From Dolichospermum sp. DET69 (GTDB lineage: Bacteria > Cyanobacteriota > Cyanobacteriia > Cyanobacteriales > Nostocaceae), in assembly GCA_017355425.1 (NCBI GenBank), contig CP070233.1, positions 3,761,501 to 3,825,500 on the forward strand: DNA of 64,000 bases. The letters run 5' to 3'. Shown piece by piece: positions 47,166-56,242 of the stretch. A model generated the notes under the pieces. That model ran no database searches. It was not told the origin of the DNA and saw only the letters and a program-made list of their open reading frames with translations. Both the position numbers and the translations under genes were made by a program. Numbering within the stretch: position 1 is the stretch's first letter; the number at the start of each line of letters is the position of its first letter.

Positions 47166-47198
47166 AGATCCCCGACTTCTTGGAGAAGTCGGGGATCT
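47166..47198. repeat. Dispersed GATCCCCGACTTCTT palindrome (copy 3)
   Basis: A perfect inverted repeat: AGATCCCCGACTTCT and AGAAGTCGGGGATCT around TGG. It lies just after the stop of the 131-residue gene (minus strand) and may end its transcript. Confidence 0.75.
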
Positions 47199-47204
47199 GA
47201 ATCT

Positions 47205-47600
47205 TTAGCGAAATAAATTTTTATGGGAAAAGCCAACTTTTTTAGGTACGTATTCCGAACAGTCTATGGCTTCTTCTGTGAGAACAGAATCTGGCTTGAC
47301 AGCACATTTTAAATAATGGTTATTCGCAAAAAACTGACATTTTTTACAGGGGACTTTTTGTAAAATTTTGCTTTGCAAGCATACTTTATCATCTGTATTG
47401 GTGCGGATTTTATGAAAAAGGAGCAGAAAAATAGCCCAAACAAAAATAAATCCCAGAGGAGCTAAAGATAGTGCTAAATCTGGTATTTGGATGTTGTGAT
47501 ATTGTCCTTGTACTTTTTCTTGTTGAATTGCACTTTGAGCAATGGACAAGTTGGTATTGTCGGATATGAGTGTTTTTTCCAATACCTGCTTTATATACAT
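47205..47600 (-). CDS. Conserved membrane protein with C-terminal Cys cluster
   Basis: This 131-residue protein has one membrane helix (ALSLAPLGFIFVWAIFLLLF, about residues 43-62). A soluble tail has four Cys in CKKCQFFANNHYLKC and DCSEY, placed so they could bind zinc or an iron-sulfur cluster. I do not know the family. The tail pattern (PCKKC ... LKCAV ... DCSEY) is known from several small cyanobacterial proteins of unknown role. Confidence 0.65.
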   Translation of the reverse strand: MYIKQVLEKTLISDNTNLSIAQSAIQQEKVQGQYHNIQIPDLALSLAPLGFIFVWAIFLLLFHKIRTNTDDKVCLQSKILQKVPCKKCQFFANNHYLKCAVKPDSVLTEEAIDCSEYVPKKVGFSHKNLFR

Positions 47601-47925
47601 CTTATTTCCCTTAGTAATCTATAATGGTTCCTAATTGACAAAAGTGACAGAACCAGATATCAACCCCTTAGTTTAATTTTGAAACTTTTAATTTAAGTCT
47701 ATGATCCATCTGAACAAAGCTTTATATAGCCTTCAATTATAGGTTTAGCAAAAGAAAAGTTTAGTTATCTCTGTCAATAGTTTTGTTTTTGATTATCTGC
47801 ATATATACCTGAAGTAATACCTGTATATATAATTTTTATGTAATTCAGGAGAAATATGGAGAGTGAGCATGACTCACTCTACTGATAATAGGTAATAGTT
47901 GTTTTGAATTTTGAACTCGTATTAC
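47601..47925. other. Gene-free stretch
   Basis: It contains a palindrome AGAGTGAGcatgaCTCACTCT (47862-47882) and AGGTAATA/TATTACCT arms near 47890-47930, both downstream of the minus-strand 47926 gene and possibly ending it. Nothing else is recognised. Confidence 0.4.
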
Positions 47926-48246
47926 CTATTTTGTTTGCTCTAATCTAGCTTTGACATCATTAGCAAAGTCTTCATATTTCCTCAAAGGAGTTACTTCTAC
48001 TTGCACTTTTTGGCCATTTTTTTTCATAATAGGCAAGTCCAGAAGAATTTGATCTAGTGTGTCTGGGGTGGGAACATCAACAATGACAATGACACGACGA
48101 GTACCAATACATTTCCATAAATCAACTATTATTCCGGCTTGTTTGGCTTGGAGTGCAACATCTGCTTCTTCACTCCATAAGGTAAATAGTTCTTGTTGAT
48201 TCATGTTATCGGGGTATTCAACATGAAAATCTAAATGATATAGCAT
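47926..48246 (-). CDS. Muconolactone delta-isomerase-like protein
   Basis: This 106-residue ferredoxin-like (dimeric alpha-beta barrel) protein has the muconolactone isomerase-like pattern: YHLDFHVEYPDNMNQQELFTLWSEEADVA at the N-terminus and RRVIVIVDVPTPDTLDQILLDLPI in the middle. Real muconolactone isomerases act in catechol breakdown, of which there is no trace here, so this protein probably has another unknown role. It is single, with a transposon end just upstream of it. Confidence 0.75.
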   Translation of the reverse strand: MLYHLDFHVEYPDNMNQQELFTLWSEEADVALQAKQAGIIVDLWKCIGTRRVIVIVDVPTPDTLDQILLDLPIMKKNGQKVQVEVTPLRKYEDFANDVKARLEQTK

Positions 48247-48276
48247 AGTTACTTGTTATCACAGGACTTTATTAGA

Positions 48277-48621
48277 TTGACACTCTCACTGGCTTTAGCC
48301 GCTGAGATTCTTGGTTCAACGAGTCCACTTAGCTTAGACCCCTTGCAGTATCTAAACCAGAGGTGGTTCTCTCCCCAAGCGTTAACTTTCCCTCTGCCCG
48401 AAGGTAGTCGCATTGCTGCAAATTTTGCTTGAGTTTAAATTCTGTGTTGTCTAGCTCCCATGAAGATTTTACCTATTCGGAGGGTAGTCACTAGAACTAT
48501 GGAATAGAACCCCATATCAAAAAGAGTCAAGGATCAGAAAAGCCGTTAGGCAGTTAGGTTTTTATACAGGTTGATTACCATTCCTGTTGTGGGCAGTATA
48601 ACACCATTAGGAGCAAAGATG
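48277..48621 (+). mobile_element. Solo left end of an IS200/IS605-type tnpB element
   Basis: From TTGACACTCTCACTGGC onward about 340 bases match the left end of the complete element at 55118, with only scattered changes, up to the region where that element's tnpB begins. After 48605 the two sequences part. No tnpB follows. The subterminal hairpin CTCAC-TGGCTTTAGCC-GCTGAG is preserved. Confidence 0.85.
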
Positions 48622-48700
48622 ACAAAACTTCATGTACCTCAACCAATCTTCATGAGAAGAAAGACTCTATGCGCTTTATTACCGCACGAGTCGCTTATAT

Positions 48701-48721
48701 CTCAGGTCTAAAGACACTGAG
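48701..48721 (-). mobile_element. IS605-type right-end hairpin, inverted orientation
   Basis: On the minus strand CTCAG-tgtctttagac-CTGAG has the same loop as the right ends at 11340 and 58811 with a different, fully paired stem. It lies 80 bases beyond the solo left end. The rest of 48722-48881 holds no gene. Confidence 0.45.
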
Positions 48722-48881
48722 CTTTACGCTTGCCGGATGCTCTTGTAAACCAAAATCAGCTTAATTCTGAGTAGGGGCGTATAGCAATACGCCCCTACGT
48801 TAATGTCCTCATAGAGGAGTCACGCTCGTTGCCCACACTCACCCGAAGGGGAGTGTGTGGAGTATGTCACAAATAGACTAT

Positions 48882-51842
48882 TTAACGAGTAGGTAGTTCT
48901 TCTTCTAGGGGACGAATAATGGGTGGTAGTGGTGCGAGTTCTGGTTGAAAGATTCCTTGTAGTGCTTGCTCTAAGGTTCGTGCCATGATGATGCGGTTTT
49001 CATAGGCTACAATTACTCTAACTAATGTTGGTAAGCTATTCTGTGTAGCTTCTAAATAAATTGGTTCAACATATAGTAAAGATTGCTCAATGGGAACTAT
49101 TAAAAGATTACCTTGAATTACTCGGGAACCTTGACGATTCCACAGGGAAATTTGTTGAGAAATAACTGGATCTTGATTAATTCTAGCTTCAATTTGTTCT
49201 TGTCCATAAATCAAGCGTTCTTTAGGAAAGTTATATAACAGTAATTTGCCATAATTTTCGCCGTCAGAACGTGCTGCTAACCAAGCAATTAAATTCGTCC
49301 GTTGTTTGGGTGTGTAGGGAAGTAAGAGGATAAATTCTTCAAAAGAGACGTTGGGAAGACTAGTAATTAAATAGTAGGGTTCAACTTTACGGGTTTCGTT
49401 GCCATAAATTTCATTGGGAATTTGCCATTGATCTTCTCGGTTGTAAAATACTTGAGGATCTGTCATGTGGTAGATCATTAAGCGTTCAGATTGAATTTTA
49501 AAAAAGTCTACTGGATAGCGAAGATGACTACGAAGATTGGGGGGTAAATTCCCTAAAGGTTGGAACATTTGGGGAAATATTTTCGACCAAGCAGTAATTA
49601 ATGGATCTTGAGGATCTGCAATGTAAAATCTGACTGTGCCGTTGTTCGCATCAATAACGACTTTAACGGAGTTACGAATATAGTTGATACCGTCTTTACC
49701 TGTATCAGAATAGGGATAGCGATCGCTTGTAGTGTAAGCATCAACTATCCAATAAAGATAATTTTCTTGTCCGGGAAATTGTAGTTTTTGATCGTCTTTT
49801 TGAGCATCAACCACAACTAAATAAGGATCGCTATCAAATTTTAAAAATGGGGCAATTGCTCGAATTCTTTGATTAATATTGCGACGAAATAATACTTTAG
49901 TCTCTGGTAAAAAATCTCGTGTAAATAGCATTCTCCAGTCTTTCAAATATATGGAAAATAGCCATCTTTTCCATAAATAATTTATCTTGATACCACCTAA
50001 TCCATCATAATTATTATAAACATTATCACTGCCACTAGGATAATCTAACTCTCTAACTTTTGTCCCAGTCATGACGTGAGTATCACTAATTTCTCCGTAA
50101 TAAATTCTGGGTTGTCCAATGGGAATACTTTCACGAATATCTGGACTAGAAGTATTTAAAACACTACCATTTTTGCTAATATCCTTGACAAAATATTCTG
50201 GTAATCCACCAGCAGCAACGGTATTAACGGGACTCATGGTAAAGCCATAACCATGAGTATAAATCATATTTCGGTTTACCCATGTTTGTGCTTGGGGAGG
50301 AACATCTTGATAATTTAATTCTCTAGCTGCAATTAGTACCTGTTGTTTTTCTTGATTGTCGTTACTTTTTATTAAATATCTATCAATATCAGCATCAGGA
50401 AATTGATAATAGGGACGAATTTGTTGTAATTGCCGATTGGTTTTTAGTAATGGTTCTTGATCCCAAAGACGAATATTCCGAATTGTTAAATCATTAGCTT
50501 TGATATCAGCTTCTGTTAATTTTCCTATGGGGTTAAATGTTTGGGAATCAATGGCATCTAAATTAAATGCTTGCCGAGTTAGGGCAATATTTCTGGTAAT
50601 ATAAGGTTTTTCTCTCTTTAATTCATTTGGTTCAACAATTATTTTTTGTACAGTTATAGGTAAAATAAAATTACCTGTGACTATAAAGATTAGATAAATA
50701 CCTAAAATATAGCTTACCCAGCGATAGCGATGATGTGAAAATTTTTGTGGCCAAAATATAGTTAAAGATAATAAATACAAAGCGATCACTACTGATAAAA
50801 CACATAATATTGTATCTGCTGGTAATTGGGCTTTAACATCAGTAAAACTAGCTCCATAACTAACTCCACGAGCAGAATAAAGCAGTTGATAACGACTGAG
50901 CCAATAATTTAAAGATACTACCAACATTAAACAGCCCATTAAGCCCGATAAATGGCGAAGTTGTGGTGAAGAAAATCCTGGAAAACTAGCTTGAGTGAGA
51001 CTATTTGCTGATAATAAATATGTAAGAATTACGCTAATTAAGCCATATAAAGATAATCCTATTAACCAAAATCCTAAAAGTTCCCAGATAGGGAGTAAGA
51101 AAATATAAAAACTGATATCTTTGCCAAATAATGGTTCAGCATGATCAAAGGGAATAGGATGAAAAGATAAAAGAATTTTTGACCAATACTGAGACAGTAT
51201 CCATCCAAATCCCAGACTCAAAATAATAGCGATCGCTCTGAGGAAAAATTTGCTATAAATTAATATAGCCAGAGATAATCCCCCAAATAATCCTAAATCC
51301 CAAGGTTGAGAAATTATCTTTTTTCCCAATGGCAAAATTATCTCTGGCCGCAATAGCAACGGTACTGATAAACCGGATTGATTAAAATTATCTGTCCAAT
51401 AAGAGAGGGCAATTTTTCCATAGTGTGCTAATGTTAAGTACAATAAAAAAATTAATCCTAATATTAAAGGTAATAGCCATCGTAATTTAATTTTATTGGT
51501 ATAGTTATGCCATTGAGAACCTTGATTAGTTGTGGGATATTGAGGACTAAGAAAATTCATCAATCTTCGACTAATTTTTATTTCCTCCACGGGAATAGAA
51601 TCAGAAAAAGGGGTATATTTCAGCCTTTGGGCTAAAGTTAGATTTCCTAACAGATAAACGGTACTCAAACTCACAATAAATAACCATATACTCCCTTGAC
51701 TTAACAATCTTTGTCGCAATACTTCTATATAACCAACTTCCTGAAACCAAAAAATTTCCGCACCCACATGAGCGGCTATATCTAAGAATAGCCACAAACC
51801 CAAACACACTATAAAAACTTTAATAGCTTTCATGAAAAACAT
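48882..51842 (-). CDS. UPF0182 (COG1615) large membrane protein
   Basis: This 986-residue protein has seven to eight membrane helices in its first 400 residues and a long extracytoplasmic domain after them. The N-terminal [29 protein letters not shown] and the later [13 protein letters not shown] (near residue 530) and [18 protein letters not shown] belong to the UPF0182 family found in cyanobacteria and actinobacteria. The function is unknown. It is a single long gene with no frameshift. A repeat element follows upstream (51894). Confidence 0.93.
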   Translation of the reverse strand: MFFMKAIKVFIVCLGLWLFLDIAAHVGAEIFWFQEVGYIEVLRQRLLSQGSIWLFIVSLSTVYLLGNLTLAQRLKYTPFSDSIPVEEIKISRRLMNFLSPQYPTTNQGSQWHNYTNKIKLRWLLPLILGLIFLLYLTLAHYGKIALSYWTDNFNQSGLSVPLLLRPEIILPLGKKIISQPWDLGLFGGLSLAILIYSKFFLRAIAIILSLGFGWILSQYWSKILLSFHPIPFDHAEPLFGKDISFYIFLLPIWELLGFWLIGLSLYGLISVILTYLLSANSLTQASFPGFSSPQLRHLSGLMGCLMLVVSLNYWLSRYQLLYSARGVSYGASFTDVKAQLPADTILCVLSVVIALYLLSLTIFWPQKFSHHRYRWVSYILGIYLIFIVTGNFILPITVQKIIVEPNELKREKPYITRNIALTRQAFNLDAIDSQTFNPIGKLTEADIKANDLTIRNIRLWDQEPLLKTNRQLQQIRPYYQFPDADIDRYLIKSNDNQEKQQVLIAARELNYQDVPPQAQTWVNRNMIYTHGYGFTMSPVNTVAAGGLPEYFVKDISKNGSVLNTSSPDIRESIPIGQPRIYYGEISDTHVMTGTKVRELDYPSGSDNVYNNYDGLGGIKINYLWKRWLFSIYLKDWRMLFTRDFLPETKVLFRRNINQRIRAIAPFLKFDSDPYLVVVDAQKDDQKLQFPGQENYLYWIVDAYTTSDRYPYSDTGKDGINYIRNSVKVVIDANNGTVRFYIADPQDPLITAWSKIFPQMFQPLGNLPPNLRSHLRYPVDFFKIQSERLMIYHMTDPQVFYNREDQWQIPNEIYGNETRKVEPYYLITSLPNVSFEEFILLLPYTPKQRTNLIAWLAARSDGENYGKLLLYNFPKERLIYGQEQIEARINQDPVISQQISLWNRQGSRVIQGNLLIVPIEQSLLYVEPIYLEATQNSLPTLVRVIVAYENRIIMARTLEQALQGIFQPELAPLPPIIRPLEEELPTR

Positions 51843-51893
51843 TAATTTTATATATATGGCAATAGGATTTGAATTTTGAAAACTCTAAGTATT

Positions 51894-51974
51894 TGTAGGG
51901 TGCGTTACGGCTATGCCTAACGCACCCTAAGCTCCATCAACGGTGCGTTACGAGACGAGCTAACGTACCCTACG
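51894..51974. repeat. 81-bp GGTGCGTTA double palindrome (copy 2)
   Basis: Inverted relative to the copy at 29532-29612: it starts TGTAGGGTGCGTTACGG and ends GCTAACGTACCCTAC. Both copies keep the CTCGTCTCG and GGCTATGCC arms. Confidence 0.8.
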
Positions 51975-52010
51975 TTGTCCGTTATTTCACTCCTGACTTA
52001 TACTACAAGC

Positions 52011-52440
52011 TTAATTCCAATTACCAATCATTGTCAAAGCAGACCAATAATATGGATGGGATAAATTCATATTAGGGACTTCCAAATAAAAAAATGTCCC
52101 AAAACTGACGCAAAAATTCTCTCTCTGTGTTCTCTGTGCCTCTGTGGTTCGTTTATTGGGATAATTTATTTCTTGGAAGTCCCTTATCTAAATTAGCTAA
52201 TTCTGGAGGTAACGCAATCCGTTTTTCTGGTGAGAGATATAAATATTTGTCTGCTATGCGAACTTCTCCTTTGAGCATTCCTAACTGAGCTTGTCTGAGA
52301 GATTCGGAGCGTAAAGAAGTAAGTTTCAACTGATCATAAAATTTTGTGATTAGTGCTAGAGAACTGTGTACATAATTGTAAGTTTCTATGGGAGAATAAT
52401 TTTCTAGAAAGTACATCATAAATTGGTAATTTTCTAACAA
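52011..52440 (-). pseudogene. CHAT-domain protein 3' remnant, interrupted by a MITE
   Basis: On the minus strand the frame reads LALITKFYDQLK, SESLRQAQLGMLKGEV and IALPPELANLD, is broken by the element at 52075-52183, and resumes as NMNLSHPYYWSALTMIGNWN and a stop. LSHPYYW(S/A)AxTMIG is the conserved end of CHAT (caspase-like) domains. Excising the element and one TAA copy gives a continuous 318-base frame, so the insertion came into a coding gene. The N-terminal bulk of the gene, with the catalytic His and Cys, is missing upstream of 52440. CHAT proteins are proteases or scaffolds, often partnered with TPR or gasdermin-like proteins; here only debris remains. Confidence 0.85.
52075..52183. 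mobile_element. 109-bp MITE in the CHAT remnant, TSD TTA
   Basis: The ends GGGACTTCCAA and TTGGAAGTCCC are perfect inverted repeats, flanked by TTA on both sides (52072-52074, 52184-52186). The inside carries CTCTGTGCCTCTGTGGTTCG, a sequence repeated at 34836 in the other orientation. No ORF. Confidence 0.9.
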
Positions 52441-52573
52441 TGCTCAAGATAAATTTTCAGAATTTAGGAGTCAAAATCTTAACTTAGCTTCTACAGTAGG
52501 ATAATCTAAGGCTAATTACCTTCTTACTGATGATTTGATATCAGTGTTAATGTTTTATTTGTAACCAGTAACT

Positions 52574-52996
52574 ATGCTTACCAGTGTTGATCGGTTATTA
52601 TTTGTAAGACAAGTCCCCATTTTTAAAGAACTGCGGGATGATTTCATTGTCAGGCTTGCTTCCGTAATGAATGAGTTATCCTACCCAGCTAATTATACAA
52701 TCTTTCAGCAAGGACAAGAAGGGCGATCGCTGTATATATTAGTATCTGGTCGGGTAAAAGTCCATATTGGTGATACCAAGTTAGCAGAAGTTGATAAGGG
52801 AAACTACTTTGGTGAAATGGCGGTCTTTGATACTCAACCTCGTTCCGCGGCTATTACTACTTTAGAATCTTGTGAGTGTTTGGAACTTACCCAAGAGCAA
52901 CTTTATGATGCTATTGAAGAAACTCCAGAAATTGCCGTGAATATTATTCGTGAGTTATCTCGTTTAATTCGGAAACTAAATGAAAATATTAGTTAA
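52574..52996 (+). CDS. Cyclic nucleotide-binding domain protein
   Basis: This 140-residue protein is a single cNMP-binding domain with the phosphate-binding cassette GNYFGEMAVFDTQPRSAAI near residues 78-96. The Arg before the SA pair, which contacts the cyclic phosphate, is present. The first helix runs LLFVRQVPIFKEL and the last LSRLIRKLNENI. There is no helix-turn-helix, so it is not a CRP-type regulator; it may be a regulatory subunit acting by protein contact. Single gene. Confidence 0.9.
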   Translation: MLTSVDRLLFVRQVPIFKELRDDFIVRLASVMNELSYPANYTIFQQGQEGRSLYILVSGRVKVHIGDTKLAEVDKGNYFGEMAVFDTQPRSAAITTLESCECLELTQEQLYDAIEETPEIAVNIIRELSRLIRKLNENIS

Positions 52997-53223
52997 TAGT
53001 TATGACTAAATATTTCTATATTTCTACTTATTTGCCTCAGTTTACAGGTATAGATGGGATAAAAGAGAGAAAATTAGATAGGGTTTGCAAAAAAGAAAGC
53101 AAAAGGGTTGATAGATAAAAGCCATAAAATCATGATTGATGTATCAAATATTTTTTACCCCACCCTAACCCTCCCCTGGGAAAGGTGAGGGAACTTCATT
53201 TTCCGATTTCCCCCCTTTATAAA

Positions 53224-53390
53224 GCTACGGTGTACACACATCTCTAGACAGGATGCTAAACGTGATCCGATCCCCCTAAATCCCCCTTAAAAAGGGGGAC
53301 TTTGAAGAATTTAGCCCCCCTTTTTAAGGGGGGTTGGGGGGATCTAAACGTTGTGGGGCAACTCTAGAAGACTTGTGTGTACACCGTAGC
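53224..53390. mobile_element. 167-bp MITE, GCTACGGTGTACACACA ends, 9-bp TSD
   Basis: The first 17 bases, GCTACGGTGTACACACA, are exactly mirrored at the right end (TGTGTGTACACCGTAGC). CTTTATAAA is duplicated on both sides (53215-53223 and 53391-53399). The inside has CCCCCTTAAAAAGGGGG and CCCCCCTTTTTAAGGGGGG hairpins and no ORF. It is inserted in the middle of an older hairpin. Confidence 0.9.
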
Positions 53391-53434
53391 CTTTATAAAG
53401 GGGGATTAAGGGGGGTAAAAAATCACGACGGATT

Positions 53435-53451
53435 ACTTTTCAAACATCCTC
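53435..53451 (-). mobile_element. End of a GAGGATGTTTGAAAAGT MITE (partial copy)
   Basis: ACTTTTCAAACATCCTC followed by TAA matches the right end of the MITE at 1659-1821 over all 17 bases. The opposite end is too diverged to place. Confidence 0.65.
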
Positions 53452-53544
53452 TAAGAGTGAAATGTGGGGCTTATGCTGATTAAGCTAAACAAGCTCTCTA
53501 GATAATCAAGTTGTGTCTCATTACTACATTATACTACGATTCGG

Positions 53545-55026
53545 CTAAATTGGCGCATTGAGTTTCTCTTCAATCAATTGATTTGTGAGTTTGGGTTCTG
53601 CGCGTTTGTCTGTTTTTTTGAGAACTTGTCCCACAAAAAAGCCTTTAAGGTTGGTGTTACCTTTGCGATATTTTTCAACTTGTTGAGGGTTAGCAGCGAT
53701 GATTTCATCAACGATCGCTTCAAGAATGGTACGATCTGAAATCAGTTCTTGACCCGCAAAAGCTTCCTCTGGAGAAACACCATTTAATAAATCTGTGAGT
53801 TTTTCCTTAGCTTGTCCGTTACTGATTTTACCAGTTTCAATGCGAGTAATCACATCAGCTAAGTTAACAGCAGTCAGTTTAATTTCAGAAATGGTGAGTT
53901 TTTGTTTATTTAAGTAACCAGCGATATCTTGAGTAATCCAGTTAGCCGCAGCTTTAGGATTTGCACCTTGAGCGATCGCACTTTCAAAATAGTCTGCAAC
54001 TGGTTTATCCTCAGTTAACACCCTTGTATCATAAGCAGAAAGTCCCAACTCATTTTCATAATGGTGGCGTTTATAGGCGGGTAATTCTGGTAATTGATTT
54101 AACCATGAGTCCAATTCTGCTTGGGTGACTTCAATGGGGGCTAAATCTGGTTCTGGGAAGTAACGATAATCACTAGAACCCTCTTTTATCCGCATACTAC
54201 TTGTGCGTTGTGAACCTTCTTCCCACAGACGTGTTTCTTGAACAATTTTTTCTCCTGATTCAATGGCTGTAATTTGACGTTCAATTTCATAATCAATTGC
54301 TTTTTGAATCGCACTAAAGGAGTTCATATTCTTAATTTCTACCTTAGTGCCAAATTGCTCTCGTCCCACTGGACGCACAGAAATATTCACATCACAACGC
54401 AGAGAACCTTCTTGCATATTTCCATCACTAACGCCAAGATAACGGACAATCCGGCGTATTTCTTGAGCATATTCTGCGGCTTCTTGTCCTGTTCGCAAAT
54501 CAGGTTCAGAAACAATTTCCACCAAGGGAATACCAGCGCGGTTGTAATCTACAAGCGAATAGGTAGAACCAGAAAGTCTATCACTACCTGCGTGTACGAG
54601 TTTTCCTGCATCCTCTTCCATGTGTAAGCGGGTAATGCCAATCCGTTTACGATTGGGGTTTCCTGCATCATCTACCAATTCAATTTCTATCCAACCATGT
54701 TCGGCTATGGGTAAATCATATTGCGAAATTTGGTAATTTTTGGGTAAATCAGGATAAAAATATTGTTTGCGGTCAAATTTACTATACCGAGCGATTTGAC
54801 AATTTAGCGCCAAACCAGTTTTCACGGCGTATTCGAGAACTTTGGCGTTCAGTACGGGTAAAACTCCTGGTAAACCCATACAAACTGGGTCAATGTTAGT
54901 ATTGGGGTCAGCACCAAAAGCAGTAGAACTGTTGGAGAAAATTTTGGTGTTGGTACTGAGCTGACAATGGGTTTCTAAGCCAATAATCGCTTCGTATTCA
55001 GTTTTTACAGGTGTAGCTGTGGTCAT
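53545..55026 (-). CDS. gatB: Asp-tRNA(Asn)/Glu-tRNA(Gln) amidotransferase subunit B
   Basis: This 493-residue GatB subunit phosphorylates and helps amidate Glu-tRNA(Gln) (and Asp-tRNA(Asn)) in organisms without direct Gln-tRNA charging. IGLETHCQLSTNTKIF at the N-terminus, DRKQYFYPDLPKNYQISQYD near 106, and RLHMEEDAGKLVH near 150 are conserved. The C-terminal YqeY-like tail ends VEKYRKGNTNLKGFFVGQVLKKT. It is intact and single, as is common for gatB in cyanobacteria. Confidence 0.97.
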   Translation of the reverse strand: MTTATPVKTEYEAIIGLETHCQLSTNTKIFSNSSTAFGADPNTNIDPVCMGLPGVLPVLNAKVLEYAVKTGLALNCQIARYSKFDRKQYFYPDLPKNYQISQYDLPIAEHGWIEIELVDDAGNPNRKRIGITRLHMEEDAGKLVHAGSDRLSGSTYSLVDYNRAGIPLVEIVSEPDLRTGQEAAEYAQEIRRIVRYLGVSDGNMQEGSLRCDVNISVRPVGREQFGTKVEIKNMNSFSAIQKAIDYEIERQITAIESGEKIVQETRLWEEGSQRTSSMRIKEGSSDYRYFPEPDLAPIEVTQAELDSWLNQLPELPAYKRHHYENELGLSAYDTRVLTEDKPVADYFESAIAQGANPKAAANWITQDIAGYLNKQKLTISEIKLTAVNLADVITRIETGKISNGQAKEKLTDLLNGVSPEEAFAGQELISDRTILEAIVDEIIAANPQQVEKYRKGNTNLKGFFVGQVLKKTDKRAEPKLTNQLIEEKLNAPI

Positions 55027-55429
55027 ATCCAGATTTTGCCATTTTTCTGATTTGGTACTATTTTAGCGGTTTTGGGTTGATATTAAGGGTGAGGCTATCG
55101 CGCTATTCTGTGAGATTTTGACACTCTCACTGGCTTTAGCCGCTGAGATTCTTGGTTCAACGAGTCCACTTAGCTCAGATCCCTTGCAGTATCTAAACCA
55201 GAGGTGGTTCTCTCCCCAAGCGTTAACTTTCCCTCTGCCCGAAGGTAGTCGCATTGCTGCAAATTTTGCTTGAGTTTAAATTCTGTGTTGTCTAGCTCCC
55301 ATGAAGATTTTACCTATTCGGAGGGTAGTCACTAGAACTATGGAATAGAACCCCATATCTTCAATTGTCAAGGACCAGAAAAGCCGTTAGGCAGTTAGGT
55401 TTTTATACAGGTTGATTACCATTCCTGTT

Positions 55430-55691
55430 GTGAACATTATAACACTATTAGGAACGCAGTATCGCGCAATAGATGAGGCTATTCGTGCATCTCAATTCAT
55501 CCAAAATAAATGTTTAAGATATTGGATGGACAATAAAGGTGCGACGAAATATGATCTCAATAAATATTGCGCGATTTTGGCATCTGAATTTCCTTTCGCT
55601 GATGAACTTAATTCAATGGCTAGACAATCTGCTGCGGAGCGTTCTTGGAGTGCAATAGCTCGGTTTTACGACAATTGTAAAAAGAAAGTTA
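55430..55691 (+). pseudogene. tnpB: tnpB, 5' exon
   Basis: GTG start, about 87 codons: YRAIDEAIRASQFIQNKCL, RYWMDNKGATKYDLNKYCA, DELNSMARQSAAERSW and IARFYDNCKKKV. This is the N-terminal part of a TnpB (RNA-guided nuclease of IS605-type elements). It stops at the group II intron; translated through, it ends six codons into it. One extra base (A at 55691) stands between the last full codon and the intron's GTGCG. Confidence 0.85.
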
Positions 55692-56242
55692 GTGCGATTC
55701 GTTGTTAGTTGAATCACGGTATCCAGCCCGTACATAAGCTAACCAACCCAATCTAGCAATAGAAGAAGGTTGAACTCTCGGTCTGATATGGGTGAAAGTC
55801 CCATCTACCAGACTCAGGTATGACTCCCTATCTGCCTACGATGACCCGACTCGGTTTCGGGAGGTCGAAGCTAGGAACAGGGCGCAACCAGACATCCGTT
55901 GTGGGGTGACACTGGTGCTAACGGGGAGTTCCCACGGTGAAACAGAGCCTAGAAAAGCAACCTACTTTTGAGCAGGACACAACATCAAAAACCTGACTTC
56001 ATTGGAGATAATTCCCGCCGCATTTTTAACTTAATAGCGGTAAGAGTCTAGGGATTCCAGTGGTTGAATTGGCTACACCTAACGGAACTATCAATCAACC
56101 GAGGGAACGAATAAAAACGAGTTGAGGGTCTGAGGGCGGTCGAACCCCAAGTAGGCTGGACGAGCAGCGGAATCCCCCCAATTCGGGTAGGACAGACCGT
56201 AATTGGTCTGAGGTGTTCAGAATACACAAATTGGAGCAGAGC

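Larger units (their letters stand above)
53000..53544. other. Gene-free, repeat-rich stretch
   Basis: No gene. It holds a nested MITE (53224-53390) inside a CCCCCTTTATAAAGGGGG-type hairpin region, and a GAGGATGTTTGAAAAGT element end at 53435-53451 whose left end cannot be identified (a weak match, TTAGATAGGGTTTGCAAAAA, lies near 53074). Confidence 0.6.
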
